Assembly (NCBI RefSeq): GCF_012275445.1
Contig: NZ_JAAZQK010000003.1
Location: 248,001 to 312,000 of the forward strand
DNA from: Rhizobacter sp. SG703
GTDB taxonomy: Bacteria > Pseudomonadota > Gammaproteobacteria > Burkholderiales > Burkholderiaceae_C
Reading direction: 5' to 3'
DNA length: 64,000 nt
Of this stretch, positions 16,729 to 26,997 are shown one piece after another; the stretch's first letter is position 1; every line of letters starts with the position of its first letter. A model generated the notes under the pieces. That model was given only the letters and a program-made list of their open reading frames with translations, did not search any database and was not told the DNA's origin. Position numbers and translations under genes: made by a program.

Positions 16729-19700
16729 TCAGATCAGCGGGCCGATGTTCTTCAGGTGCTCTTCGTCGGCCAGCAGCTTGTGGTCGACGTGCACCGCCGC
16801 ATGCGCCGTGCTCGTCTGCGTCGCCGCCACCGTCGGTGCGCTGCTGCCGGCCAGCACGTCGCCGGTCGGCGCGGCCAGCACGTCGGCCAGCTGCACCGGC
16901 AGTTCCTTGGCCGCCGCCGCATCGGTCGCCGCCGCCTTGCCGAACCAGACGTCCGCCATGTCGTGCTTGGCGCCGTCGGTCGTCGTGTAGCTCGACACCA
17001 GGCCCAGCAGGTTGCCGTTCTGCACCGTGGTGCCGCTGGCGGCATGCAGGTCCAGCGAGACGATCCCGAAGTCGGCCAGGCCTTTCAGCTCGCCGGCTTC
17101 CGAGATGCCGTCCTGGTTGGCATCGACCCACACCTTCAGCTTGTCGAAGTTCGCGTCCGCGGCGGTCAGCTTGCCGTCGTGGTTCGTGTCCTCGATCTTC
17201 ATGGCCTCGTAGCCGTTGCCGGCGCGGGTGCCATCGGCCTTCACGGTGGCGACGCCGAACAGTTCGGTGCCGTCGTTGATCCTGCCGTCGCCGTTGCGGT
17301 CCATCACCAGGATGCCGTCCGTCGAAGACGCCCAGCCCACCTTGTTGGCATGGCCGGTGGCGTTCAGGTCGAAGTTGACACCGTGCGCCGCCGACACCGT
17401 CGAGACGCCGTCGCCGTTCAGGTCCAGCACGATCGGCGAGGCCGCCATGAAGGCATCCAGCTGCGGCGACGACATCACCGCGATGTCCGCCCCTTCGAAG
17501 GCCGAGATCTGCGTCATCGTCATCGCCGCGATGTCCTGGGTCTCCAGCGCCATCGTCTGCGTGGTCGTCAGCGCGACGATCTGGTCGGTCGTCAGCGAAT
17601 GCACCTGGGCGGTGGTGAATGCGGCAATCTGCGCCGCGCTCAGCGCCTGGAAGGTGTCGGTCGTGATGGCCATCACCTGGTCGGTGGTCAGCGACTGGAT
17701 CGCGGCCGTGCTCAGCGCATGGATGTCCGCGGTTTCCAGGTGGCCGATCTGCGTGACCGTCAGCGACTGGACCTGCGCGGTGTTCATCACCAGGAACTGC
17801 GACGCAGTGAAGGCGTTCAGGTCGTCGGTGGCCAGGTGCGAGATCTGCGACGTGGTCAGGTTGCTGACCTGGCCGCCCAGCGACGACAGCTGCGTGGTCG
17901 TCAGTTCGCCCAGCTGCGCATCCGTCAGCGCGCGCAGCGAGGTCGAGGTCAGCGCACGCAGGTCCTGCGTCTCGATCACCGAGATCTGGTCGGTCGTGAT
18001 GCCGAGCACCTGGGTCGCCGACAGCGACGCGTAGTGCGCCGTCGTCAGCGCCTGCAGGTCGTCGGTGGCCATCGTGCCGATCTGCGACGCGGTCAGCGCC
18101 GCCGACTGCGCGGTGGTCAGCGCAGCGAACTGCGTGCCGGTCAGCGCATTCAGGTCGTCACTCGACAGGCTGGAGATCTGCGTGGTGGTCAGCGAGGCGA
18201 CCTGCGCCGTCGTCAGCGCGCCGAACTGGTCGGAGCCCATCGCGTCCAGCTGGGCGGTGCTCAGCGAACGCAGCGCCGCGGTGCTCAGCGCACGCAGGTC
18301 GTCGGTCTGCAGGGCCGCCATCTGGTCGGACGTGAGGGTCTGCACCTGCGCCGTCGAGAAGACCGCGAACTGGCTGGTGGTCAGCGCGTTCAGGTCGTCG
18401 GTGGTCAGCGTGCCGACCTGGCTGGCCGACAGGGCCGCCACCTGGCCGGTGGTCAGCGCCGCCATCTGGTCGGAGGTCAGCGCCGCCAGCTGCTCGGAGT
18501 CGAGCGCGCGGATCGCGTTGGTGCTCAGCGCGCGCAGGTCGGACGATTCCAGGTTCGGCATCTGGTCGGACGTCAGCGCATGCGCCTGGGCCGTGGTCAG
18601 TGCCGCGTACTGGGCGGTCGTCAGCGCGCGCAGGTCGTCGGATTGCAGGCCGGCGATCTGGGTCGGCGTCAGCGACGCCACCTGGGCCGTCGACATCGCC
18701 GCGAACTGCGCGGTGCCGAAGGCGTTCAGGTCGTCGGTGACCAGGTTGCTCAGCTGCGCCGTGGTCATCGCGGCCACTTGCGCCACCGTCAGCTGGCCCA
18801 TCTGGTCGGAGCTCAGCGCATCGATCTGCGCGGTGCTCATGGTGGCGATGGCCGAGGTGCTGATGGCACGCAGGTCCGACGATTCCAGGTGCGGGATCTG
18901 GTCGGAGGTCAGTGACGCGACCTGCGCGGTCGACAGGATCGCGAACTGGCTGGTGCTCAGCGCATTCAGCGAGTCGGAGGTCAGCGACGACAGCTGGGTG
19001 GTCGTCAGCGCGGCCACTTGCGCGGTCGTCAGCGAGGCGACCTGGTCCGAGGTCAGCGCAGCGAACTGGTCGCTGTTCAGGCCACGGATGCCGGCGGTGC
19101 TGATGGCACGCAGGTCGGCCGATTCGAGGTGCGGGATCTGGTCGCTGGTCAGCGCGCCGACCTGCGCGGTCGACAGCGCGGCGAACTGGGCTGTCGTCAT
19201 CGCACGCAGGTCGTCGGTTTCCAGGCCAGCCACCTGGCCGACCGTCAGCGATGCGACCTGGGCGGTCGACAGCGCGGCGAAGTCGGCGGTGTTCAGCGCA
19301 TTCAGGTCGGTGCTGGTCAGGTTGGCCAGCTGGGTCGTCGTCAGGCCGGCCACTTGCGCAGTGGTCAGCTGGCCCATCTGGTCGGAGGTCAGCGCGTTCA
19401 GCTGGTCGGTGGTCCAGTTGCGGATCGCGGCAGTGCTCAGCGCACGCAGGTCGGCCGATTCCAGCGTCGGGATCTGGTCGGTGGTCAGCGCGGCGGCCTG
19501 GGCGGTCGACAGCGTCGCGAATTGCGTCGTCGTCAGCGCGTTCAGGTCGTCGGTGCCGAGTTGCGACAGCTGGGTCGTCGTCAGCGCGGCCACCTGCGCG
19601 GTCGTCAGCGCAGCGAACTGGTCGCTGGTCAGCGAGCCGAGCTGGTCGGAGTTCAGCTGGCGCAGCGCCGTGGTGCTGATCGCCCGCAGGTCGGCCGACT

Positions 19701-22700
19701 CCAGGTTCGGCAGCTGGTCGCTGGTCAGCGCAGCGACTTGCGCGGTCGACAGCGCGGCGAAGTGCGCGGTGGTCATCGCACGCAGGTCGTCCGACTGCAG
19801 GCCGGCGATCTGGCCGGCCGTCAGCGAAGCGACCTGGGCGGTCGACAGCGCGGCGAAGTCAGCGGTGTTCAGCGCGTTCAGGTCGTCGCTGACCAGGTTG
19901 CTCAGCTGGGCGGTCGTCAGCGCGGCCACTTGCGCTGTCGTCAGCTGGCCCATCTGGTCGCTGGTCAGCGCGTCGACCTGTGCGGTGCTCCAGTTGCGGA
20001 TCGCGGCGGTGCTCAGCGCGCGCAGGTCCGACGATTCCAGGTGCGGGATCTGGTCGGAGGTCAGCGACGCGGCCTGGGCGGTCGACAGGATCGCGAACTG
20101 CGCAGTGCTCAGTGCATTCAGCGAGTCGGAGGTCAGCGACGACAGCTGGGTGGTCGTCAGCGCGGCGACTTGCGCGGTCGTCAGCGAGGCGACCTGGTCC
20201 GAGGTCAGCGCAGCGAACTGGTCGCTGTTCAGGCCGCGGATGCCGGCGGTGCTGATCGCACGCAGGTCGGCCGATTCGAGGTGCGGGATCTGGTCGCTGG
20301 TCAGCGCGCCGACTTGCGCGGTCGACAGCGCGGCGTAGTGCGCCGTCGTCATCGCCCGCAGGTCGTCGGTCTCCAGGCCAGCCATCTGGCCGACCGTCAG
20401 CGATGCGACCTGGGCGGTCGACAGCGCAGCGAAGTCAGCGGTGTTCAGCGCATTCAGGTCGGTGCTGGTCAGGTTGGCCAGCTGGGTCGTCGTCAGGCCG
20501 GCCACTTGCGCGGTGGTCAGCTGGCCTATCTGGTCGGAGGTCAGCGCGTTCAGCTGGTCGGTGTTCCACGAACGCAGCGCGGCGGTGCTCAGCGCGCGCA
20601 GGTCGGCCGATTCCAGGTGCGGGATCTGGTCGGTGGTCAGCGATGCGACTTGCGTGGTCGACAGGATCGCGAACTGGCTGGTGCTCAGCGCGTTCAGCGA
20701 ATCGGAGGTCAGCGACGACAGCTGGGTGGTCGTCAGCGCGGCCACTTGCGCGGTCGTCAGCGAGGCGACCTGGTCCGAGGTCAGCGCAGCGAACTGGTCG
20801 CTGTTCAGGCCACGGATGCCGGCGGTGCTGATCGCACGCAGGTCGGCCGATTCCAGGTGCGGGATCTGGTCGCTGGTGAGGGCTCCGACTTGCGCGGTCG
20901 ACAGTGCGGCGTAGTGCGCCGTCGTCATCGCCCGCAGGTCGTCGGTCTCGAGGCCGGCGATCTGGCTGACCTTCAGCGCGGCGACCTGGGCGGTCGTCAG
21001 CGCGGCGAAGTCCGCGGTGTTCAGCGCGTTCAGGTCCTCGGTCGTCAGGTTTGCCAGCTGGGTGGTCGTCAGGCCGGCCACTTGCGCGGTCGTCAGCTGG
21101 CCCATCTGGTCGGAGGTCAGCGCGTTCAGCTGGTCGGTGTTCCACGAACGCAGCGCGGCGGTGCTCAGCGTGCGCAGGTCGGCCGATTCGAGCACCGGGA
21201 TCTGGTCGGTGGTCAGCGAGGCGACCTGCGTGGTCGACAGCGCGGCGTACTGCTGCGTCGTCAGCGCGCGCAGGTCGTCGCTGTTCAGCGTCGACAGCTG
21301 CGTGGTCGTCAGCGCGGCGACCTGGCCGGTCGTCAGCGCGCCGATCTGGCTCGAGTCGAGGGCGGCCAGCTGGTCGGAGTTCAGCGCGCGGATCGCGGTG
21401 GTGCTGATGGCCCGCAGGTCGGCCGATTCGAGGTTCGGGATCTGGTCGGTGGTCAGCGCGCCGACCTGGGCGGTCGTCAGCGCGGCGAACTGGGCGGTAC
21501 TCAGCGCACGCAGGTCATCGGACTGCAGCCCGGCGATCTGGGTCGGCGTCAGCGACGCGACCTGCGCAGTGCTCAGCGCAGCGAACTGCGCGGTGTTCAT
21601 CGCGTTCAGGTCGTCGGTGACCAGGTTGCTCAGCTGGGCGGTCGTCAGGCCGGCGACCTGGGCGGTCGAAAGCGTGCCCATCTGGTCGGAGGTCAGTGCG
21701 TCGACCTGCGCGGTGCTCCAGTTGCGGATCGCGGCGGTGCTCAGCGCGCGCAGGTCGGCCGATTCCAGGTGCGGGATCTGGTCGGTGGTCAGCGCGGCAG
21801 CCTGGGCGGTCGACAGGATCGCGAACTGGTTGGTCGTCAGCGCGTTCAGGTCGTCGGAGCCGAGGCCGGCCAGCTGGGCCGGCGTCAGCGCAGCGACCTG
21901 GCCGGTGGTCAGCGCAGCGAACTGGTCGCTGGTCAACGCACCGAGCTGGTCGGAGTTCAGCTGGCGCAGCGCGGCGGTGCTGATCGCCCGCAGGTCGGCC
22001 GATTCCAGGTTCGGAATCTGGTCGGTGGTCAATGCAGCGACTTGCGCGGTGTTCAGCGCGGCGTACTGGGCCGTCGTCAGCGCGCGCAGGTCATCGGACT
22101 GCAGGCCGGCGATCTGCGTCGGCGTCAGCGCGGCGACCTGCGCGGTGGACAGCGCGACGAACTGCGCGGTGTTCATCGCGTTCAGGTCGTCGGTGACCAG
22201 GTTGGCCAGCTGGGCGGTCGTCAGGCCGGCGACCTGGGCAGTCGTCAGCTGGCCCATCTGGTCGGAGGTCAGCGCATCGACCTGTGCGGTGCTCCAGTTG
22301 CGGATCGCGGCGGTGCTCAGCGCGCGCAGGTCGGCCGATTCCAGGTGCGGGATCTGGTCGGTCGTCAGCGCGGCGGCTTGCGCGGTCGACAGCGTCGCGA
22401 ACTGGTTGGTCGTCAGCGCGTTCAGGTCGTCGGTGCCGAGCGTCGACAGCTGGGTGGTCGTCAGCGCGGCGACCTGGCCGGTGGTCAGCGCGGCGAACTG
22501 GTCGCTGGTCAGCGAGCCGAGCTGGTCGGAGTTCAACTGGCGCAGCGCCGTGGTGCTGATCGAGCGCAGGTCGGACGATTCGAGGTTCGGCAGCTGGTCG
22601 GTGGTCAGCGCGGCGACCTGGGCGGTCGTCAGTGCGGCGAACTGCGCGGTGCTCAGCGCACGCAGGTCATCGGACTGCAGCCCGGCGATCTGCGTCGGCG

Positions 22701-25700
22701 TCAGCGATGCGACCTGGGCGGTGCTCAGCGCGACGAACTGCGCGGTGTTCATCGCGTTCAGGTCGTCGGTGACCAGGTTGGCCAGCTGGGCGGTCGTCAG
22801 GCCGGCGACCTGGGCAGTCGTCAGCTGGCCCATCTGGTCGGAGGTCAGCGCATCGACCTGCGCGGTGCTCCAGTTGCGGATCGCGGCGGTGCTCAGCGCG
22901 CGCAGGTCCGACGATTCCAGGTGCGGGATCTGGTCGGTGGTCAGCGCGGCGGCTTGTGTCGTCGACAGGATCGCGAACTGCGCGGTGCTCAGCGCGTTCA
23001 GCGAATCGGAGCTCAGCGAGGCGAGCTGCGTGGTCGTCAACGCGGCCACTTGCGCGGTCGTCAGCGACGCGACCTGGTCCGAGGTCAGCGCGGCGAACTG
23101 GTCGCTGTTCAGGCCGCGGATGCCGGCGGTGCTGATCGCACGCAGGTCGGCCGATTCGAGGTGCGGGATCTGGTCGCTGGTCAGCGCGCCGACCTGGGCG
23201 GTCGACAGCGCGGCGAACTGGGCCGTCGTCATCGCACGCAGGTCGTCGGTCTCGAGGCCGGCGACCTGGGCGACCTTCAGCGCGGCGACCTGGGCGGTCG
23301 ACAACGCGGCGAAGTCGGCGGTGTTCAGTGCGTTCAGGTCTTCGGTCGTCAGGTTGGCGACCTGGGTCGTCGACAGCGCGGCGACCTGGGCCGTGGTCAG
23401 CGCGCCCATGTGGTCGCTGTTCAGGGCGGCCAGCTGGTCGCTGTTCAGCGCGCGGATCGCGGCGGTGCTCAGCGCACGCAGGTCCTGCGTCTCCAGGTTC
23501 GACATCTGCGTCGTCGTGATGGCGGCGGCCTGGGCGGTCGTCATCGCGGCGAACTGTGCGGTCGTCAGCGCGTTCAGGTTGCTGGTGTTCAGGCCGTCGA
23601 CCTGCGGCGTCGAGGTCAGCGCGGCGACCTGGGCGGTCGTCAGCTGGGCCATCTGGTCGGAGGTCAGCGCATTGATCTGGTCGGTGTTCAGCGCGCGCAG
23701 TGCGGTGGTGCTGATCGAGCGCAGGTCGGCCGATTCGAGGTTCGGGATCTGGTCGGTCGTCAGCGCGCCGATCTGGGCCGAGTTCATCGCGGCGAACTGC
23801 GCGGTGCTCAGCGCACGCAGGTCATCGGATTGCAGCCCGGCGATCTGGGTGGTGGTCAGCGACGCGACCTGGGCGGTGGACAGCGCAGCGAACTGCGCGG
23901 TGTTCATCGCGTTCAGGTCGGTGGTGTTCAGGCTCTGCAGCTGGGTGGTCGTCAGGCCGGCGACCTGCGCGGTCGAAAGCGTGCCCATCTGGTCGGAGGT
24001 CAGCGCGTCGAGTTGCGCGGTGGTCCAGTTGCGCAGCGCGGCGGTGCTCAGCGTGCGCAGGTCGGACGACTCCAGGTGCGGGATCTGGTCGGTGGTCAGC
24101 GCGGCGGTCTGCGCGCTCGACATCGCGGTGAACTGCGCGGTGCTCAGCGCGTTCAGGTCGTCGGAGGCCAGCGACGCGATCTGCGTGGTCGTCAGCGCGG
24201 CCACCTGCGTGGTCGTCAGCGACGCGATCTGGTCGGACGTGAGGGCAGCGAACTGGTCGCTGTTGAGGCCGCGGATGCCGGCGGTGCTGATCGCACGCAG
24301 GTCCGAGGACTCGATGTTGGGCATCTGGTCGGAGGTCAGCGCGGCGACCTGCGCGGTCGTCAGCGCGGCGTACTGGCCGGTGGTCAGCGCACGCAGGTCA
24401 TCGGATTGCAGGCCGGCGATCTGCGTCGGCGTCAGCGCGGCGACCTGCGCGGTGGACAGCGCGACGAACTGCGCGGTGTTCATCGCGTTCAGGTCGTCGG
24501 TGACCAGGTTGGCCAGCTGGGCGGTCGTCAGTGCCGCCACCTGCGAGGTGGTCAGCTGGCCCATCTGGTCGGAGGTCAGCGCATCGACCTGTGCGGTGCT
24601 CCAGTTGCGGATCGCGGCGGTGCTCAGCGCGCGCAGGTCGGCCGATTCCAGCGTCGGGATCTGGTCGGTGGTCAGCGCGGCGGCTTGCGCGGTCGACAGC
24701 GTCGCGAACTGGTTGGTCGTCAGTGCGTTCAGGTCGTCGGTGCCGAGCGTCGACAGCTGGGTGGTCGTCAGCGCGGCGACCTGGCCGGTGGTCAGCGCGG
24801 CGAACTGGTCGCTGGTCAGCGAGCCGAGCTGGTCGGAGTTCAACTGGCGCAGCGCCGTGGTGCTGATCGAGCGCAGGTCGGACGATTCGAGGTTCGGCAG
24901 CTGGTCGGTGGTCAGCGCGGCGACCTGGGCGGTCGTCAGTGCGGCGAACTGCGCGGTGCTCAGCGCACGCAGGTCATCGGACTGCAGGCCGGCGATCTGG
25001 GTCGGCGTCAGCGATGCGACCTGGGCGGTGCTCAGCGCAGCGAACTGCGCGGTGTTCATCGCGTTCAGGTCGTCGGTGACCAGGTTGCTCAGCTGGGCGG
25101 TCGTCAGGCCGGCGACCTGGGCGGTCGAAAGCGTGCCCATCTGGTCGGAGGTCAGTGCGTCGACCTGCGCGGTGCTCCAGTTGCGGATCGCGGCGGTGCT
25201 CAGCGCGCGCAGGTCGGCCGATTCCAGGTGCGGGATCTGGTCGGACGTCAGCGCGGCGGCTTGCGCCGTCGACAGCACGCCGAACTGCGTGGTGCTCAGC
25301 GCGTTCAGCGAATCGGTCGTCAGCGACGACAGCTGGCCGGTCGTCAGCGCGGAGATCTGGCTGGTCGTCAGCGAGGCGACCTGGTCCGAGGTCAGCGCGC
25401 CGAACTGGTCGCTGTTCAAGCCGCGGATGCCGGCGGTGCTGATGGCCCGCAGGTCGGCCGATTCGAGGTGCGGGATCTGGTCGCTGGTCAGCGCGCCGAC
25501 TTGCGCGGTGGTCAGTGCGGCGAACTGGGCGGTGCTCAGTGCGCGCAGGTCGTCGGTCTGCAGGCCGGCGATCTGCGTCGGCGTCAGCGCGACGACCTGG
25601 GCGGTCGACAGCGCGGCGAACTGCGCGGTGTTGAGTGCGTTCAGGTCGTCGGTGGTCAGATTGGCGAGTTGAGCGGTGGTCAGGCCGGCGACCTGGGCGG

Positions 25701-26808
25701 TCGTCAGTGCGCCCATCTGGTCGGAGGTCAGCGCATCGATCTGCGCGGTGGTCCAGTTGCGCAGCGCGGCGGTGCTCAGCGCGCGCAGGTCGTTGGTCTC
25801 GAGCGTCGGGATCTGGTCGGTGGTCAGCGCGGCGGCTTGCGCGGTCGACAGCGTCGCGAATTGCGTGGTCGTCAGTGCGTTCAGGTCGTCGGTGCCGAGC
25901 GTCGACAGCTGGGTCGTCGTCAGCGCGGCGACCTGGCCGGTGGTCAGTGCGGCGAACTGGTCGCTGGTCAGCGAGCCGAGCTGGTCGGAGTTCAACTGGC
26001 GCAGTGCGGTGGTGCTGATCGCGCGCAGGTCCGAGGACTCGAGGTTCGGCAGCTGGTCGGTGGTCAGCGCGGCGACCTGGGCGGTCGTCAGTGCGGCGAA
26101 CTGCGCGGTGCTCAGCGCGCGCAGGTCATCGGACTGCAGACCGGCGACCTGGGTCGGGGTCAGCGCGGCGACTTGCGCGGTCGACAGCGCGGCGAACTGC
26201 GCGGTGTTCATCGCGTTCAGGTCGTCGGTGACCAGGTTGGCCAGCTGGGCGGTCGTCATCGCGGCCACCTGCGAGGTGGTCAGCTGGCCCATCTGGTCGG
26301 AGGTCAGCGCATCGATCTGCGCGGTCGACAGGTTGCGGATCGCGGCCGAGCTCAGCGAGCGCAGGTCCGACGATTCGAGCGTCGGGATCTGGTCGGTGGT
26401 CAGCGCGGCGGCCTGGGCGGTGGTCAGCGCGGCGAACTGGTTGGTCGTCAGCGCGTTCAGGTCGTCGGTGCCGAGCTGCGAGATCTGCGTGGTCGTCAGC
26501 GACGCGACCTGCGCGGTCGTCAGCGCGGCGAACTGGTCGGAGCCGAAGGCGCCGAGCTGGTCGGAGTTCAGCGCGCGCAGCGTGGTCGAGCTCAGGGCCC
26601 GCAGGTCCTGCGTTTCCATCACGGCCAGTTCGGCGGTGCCGATCGCGGACACGTTGGTCGACGGGATCGCGGCGACCTGGGTCGTCGTCAGTGCCTGGAA
26701 CTGCGCGGTATTGAACGCGGCCCAGTCCTCGGTCGTCAGCCCGGCAATGGACTTGGTCGACAAGCCGGCGATCTGAGCGGTCGTCAGGAACTGAATGATG
26801 CTGGCCAT
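16729..26808 (-). CDS. Giant octapeptide-repeat protein with calcium-loop C-terminus (3359 aa)
   Basis: The start at ATG 26808 has AAGGA nine bases upstream. From residue 8 to about residue 3120 the protein is a continuous chain of 8-residue units (consensus [TS]-T-x-Q-[VIFL]-A-A-L, with acidic variants such as ESADLRAL and VTDDLNAM). These are ordered in a 24-unit super-repeat present about 15 times. The C-terminal 240 residues carry PIVLDLNGDG, DRNGDGRINDG, DTNHDGKLT and DANQDGISE loops, which are likely calcium sites, and end in NIGPLI. There is no signal peptide and no LapA-like retention module, because repeats begin at once, so C-terminal type I secretion is the simplest model. Each octad probably forms a short helix with a Thr/Ser N-cap, giving a long solenoid. 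I do not know a characterised family for it. Its paralogue lies 86 bp downstream. Confidence 0.85.
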   Translation of the reverse strand: MASIIQFLTTAQIAGLSTKSIAGLTTEDWAAFNTAQFQALTTTQVAAIPSTNVSAIGTAELAVMETQDLRALSSTTLRALNSDQLGAFGSDQFAALTTAQVASLTTTQISQLGTDDLNALTTNQFAALTTAQAAALTTDQIPTLESSDLRSLSSAAIRNLSTAQIDALTSDQMGQLTTSQVAAMTTAQLANLVTDDLNAMNTAQFAALSTAQVAALTPTQVAGLQSDDLRALSTAQFAALTTAQVAALTTDQLPNLESSDLRAISTTALRQLNSDQLGSLTSDQFAALTTGQVAALTTTQLSTLGTDDLNALTTTQFATLSTAQAAALTTDQIPTLETNDLRALSTAALRNWTTAQIDALTSDQMGALTTAQVAGLTTAQLANLTTDDLNALNTAQFAALSTAQVVALTPTQIAGLQTDDLRALSTAQFAALTTAQVGALTSDQIPHLESADLRAISTAGIRGLNSDQFGALTSDQVASLTTSQISALTTGQLSSLTTDSLNALSTTQFGVLSTAQAAALTSDQIPHLESADLRALSTAAIRNWSTAQVDALTSDQMGTLSTAQVAGLTTAQLSNLVTDDLNAMNTAQFAALSTAQVASLTPTQIAGLQSDDLRALSTAQFAALTTAQVAALTTDQLPNLESSDLRSISTTALRQLNSDQLGSLTSDQFAALTTGQVAALTTTQLSTLGTDDLNALTTNQFATLSTAQAAALTTDQIPTLESADLRALSTAAIRNWSTAQVDALTSDQMGQLTTSQVAALTTAQLANLVTDDLNAMNTAQFVALSTAQVAALTPTQIAGLQSDDLRALTTGQYAALTTAQVAALTSDQMPNIESSDLRAISTAGIRGLNSDQFAALTSDQIASLTTTQVAALTTTQIASLASDDLNALSTAQFTAMSSAQTAALTTDQIPHLESSDLRTLSTAALRNWTTAQLDALTSDQMGTLSTAQVAGLTTTQLQSLNTTDLNAMNTAQFAALSTAQVASLTTTQIAGLQSDDLRALSTAQFAAMNSAQIGALTTDQIPNLESADLRSISTTALRALNTDQINALTSDQMAQLTTAQVAALTSTPQVDGLNTSNLNALTTAQFAAMTTAQAAAITTTQMSNLETQDLRALSTAAIRALNSDQLAALNSDHMGALTTAQVAALSTTQVANLTTEDLNALNTADFAALSTAQVAALKVAQVAGLETDDLRAMTTAQFAALSTAQVGALTSDQIPHLESADLRAISTAGIRGLNSDQFAALTSDQVASLTTAQVAALTTTQLASLSSDSLNALSTAQFAILSTTQAAALTTDQIPHLESSDLRALSTAAIRNWSTAQVDALTSDQMGQLTTAQVAGLTTAQLANLVTDDLNAMNTAQFVALSTAQVASLTPTQIAGLQSDDLRALSTAQFAALTTAQVAALTTDQLPNLESSDLRSISTTALRQLNSDQLGSLTSDQFAALTTGQVAALTTTQLSTLGTDDLNALTTNQFATLSTAQAAALTTDQIPHLESADLRALSTAAIRNWSTAQVDALTSDQMGQLTTAQVAGLTTAQLANLVTDDLNAMNTAQFVALSTAQVAALTPTQIAGLQSDDLRALTTAQYAALNTAQVAALTTDQIPNLESADLRAISTAALRQLNSDQLGALTSDQFAALTTGQVAALTPAQLAGLGSDDLNALTTNQFAILSTAQAAALTTDQIPHLESADLRALSTAAIRNWSTAQVDALTSDQMGTLSTAQVAGLTTAQLSNLVTDDLNAMNTAQFAALSTAQVASLTPTQIAGLQSDDLRALSTAQFAALTTAQVGALTTDQIPNLESADLRAISTTAIRALNSDQLAALDSSQIGALTTGQVAALTTTQLSTLNSDDLRALTTQQYAALSTTQVASLTTDQIPVLESADLRTLSTAALRSWNTDQLNALTSDQMGQLTTAQVAGLTTTQLANLTTEDLNALNTADFAALTTAQVAALKVSQIAGLETDDLRAMTTAHYAALSTAQVGALTSDQIPHLESADLRAISTAGIRGLNSDQFAALTSDQVASLTTAQVAALTTTQLSSLTSDSLNALSTSQFAILSTTQVASLTTDQIPHLESADLRALSTAALRSWNTDQLNALTSDQIGQLTTAQVAGLTTTQLANLTSTDLNALNTADFAALSTAQVASLTVGQMAGLETDDLRAMTTAHYAALSTAQVGALTSDQIPHLESADLRAISTAGIRGLNSDQFAALTSDQVASLTTAQVAALTTTQLSSLTSDSLNALSTAQFAILSTAQAASLTSDQIPHLESSDLRALSTAAIRNWSTAQVDALTSDQMGQLTTAQVAALTTAQLSNLVSDDLNALNTADFAALSTAQVASLTAGQIAGLQSDDLRAMTTAHFAALSTAQVAALTSDQLPNLESADLRAISTTALRQLNSDQLGSLTSDQFAALTTAQVAALTTTQLSQLGTDDLNALTTTQFATLSTAQAAALTTDQIPTLESADLRALSTAAIRNWTTDQLNALTSDQMGQLTTAQVAGLTTTQLANLTSTDLNALNTADFAALSTAQVASLTVGQVAGLETDDLRAMTTAQFAALSTAQVGALTSDQIPHLESADLRAISTAGIRGLNSDQFAALTSDQVASLTTAQVAALTTTQLSSLTSDSLNALSTSQFAILSTAQVASLTSDQIPHLESSDLRAISTSAIATMSTAQIDALSSDQMGQLTVAQVAAMTTAQLSNLVTDDLNAFGTAQFAAMSTAQVASLTPTQIAGLQSDDLRALTTAQYAALTTAQAHALTSDQMPNLESSDLRALSTNAIRALDSEQLAALTSDQMAALTTGQVAALSASQVGTLTTDDLNALTTSQFAVFSTAQVQTLTSDQMAALQTDDLRALSTAALRSLSTAQLDAMGSDQFGALTTAQVASLTTTQISSLSSDDLNALTGTQFAALTTAQSAALTASQIGTMATDDLQALTTAHYASLSATQVLGITTDQISVIETQDLRALTSTSLRALTDAQLGELTTTQLSSLGGQVSNLTTSQISHLATDDLNAFTASQFLVMNTAQVQSLTVTQIGHLETADIHALSTAAIQSLTTDQVMAITTDTFQALSAAQIAAFTTAQVHSLTTDQIVALTTTQTMALETQDIAAMTMTQISAFEGADIAVMSSPQLDAFMAASPIVLDLNGDGVSTVSAAHGVNFDLNATGHANKVGWASSTDGILVMDRNGDGRINDGTELFGVATVKADGTRAGNGYEAMKIEDTNHDGKLTAADANFDKLKVWVDANQDGISEAGELKGLADFGIVSLDLHAASGTTVQNGNLLGLVSSYTTTDGAKHDMADVWFGKAAATDAAAAKELPVQLADVLAAPTGDVLAGSSAPTVAATQTSTAHAAVHVDHKLLADEEHLKNIGPLI
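17450..26787 (-). repeat. 24-bp repeat array with exact 576-bp super-period
   Basis: The codons for the AIRNW-type octad occur at 19414, 19990, 21718, 22294, 22870, 24025, 24601, 25177 and 25753. All gaps are multiples of 576 bp except 22870 to 24025, which is 1155 (2 x 576 + 3). The 576-bp unit encodes 24 octads arranged as 10 + 10 + 4, each block opening with an acidic D-L-R-A octad. The extra three bases give a single nine-residue unit (TSTPQVDGL). The end near 17860-17900 is degenerate and includes a seven-residue unit. Many copies are nearly identical, which implies recent homogenisation. Confidence 0.93.
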
Positions 26809-26997
26809 GAAGGGCGTCCTTTGTGTGGAATTCGTTTGCGGGGTTCGGCCGGTGTGCGTACACCTGCTCCAGACCGGACCCAGTCAAACGGGAATATCGG
26901 ATGGATGGACGGGGCCCTTAAGCTGCAAATGAGGCAGCGATACCGCGTTGTTCGCGCAATCCGTCCGGGTTGGGCCGGTGCTGTTAGATTGCGCGCC

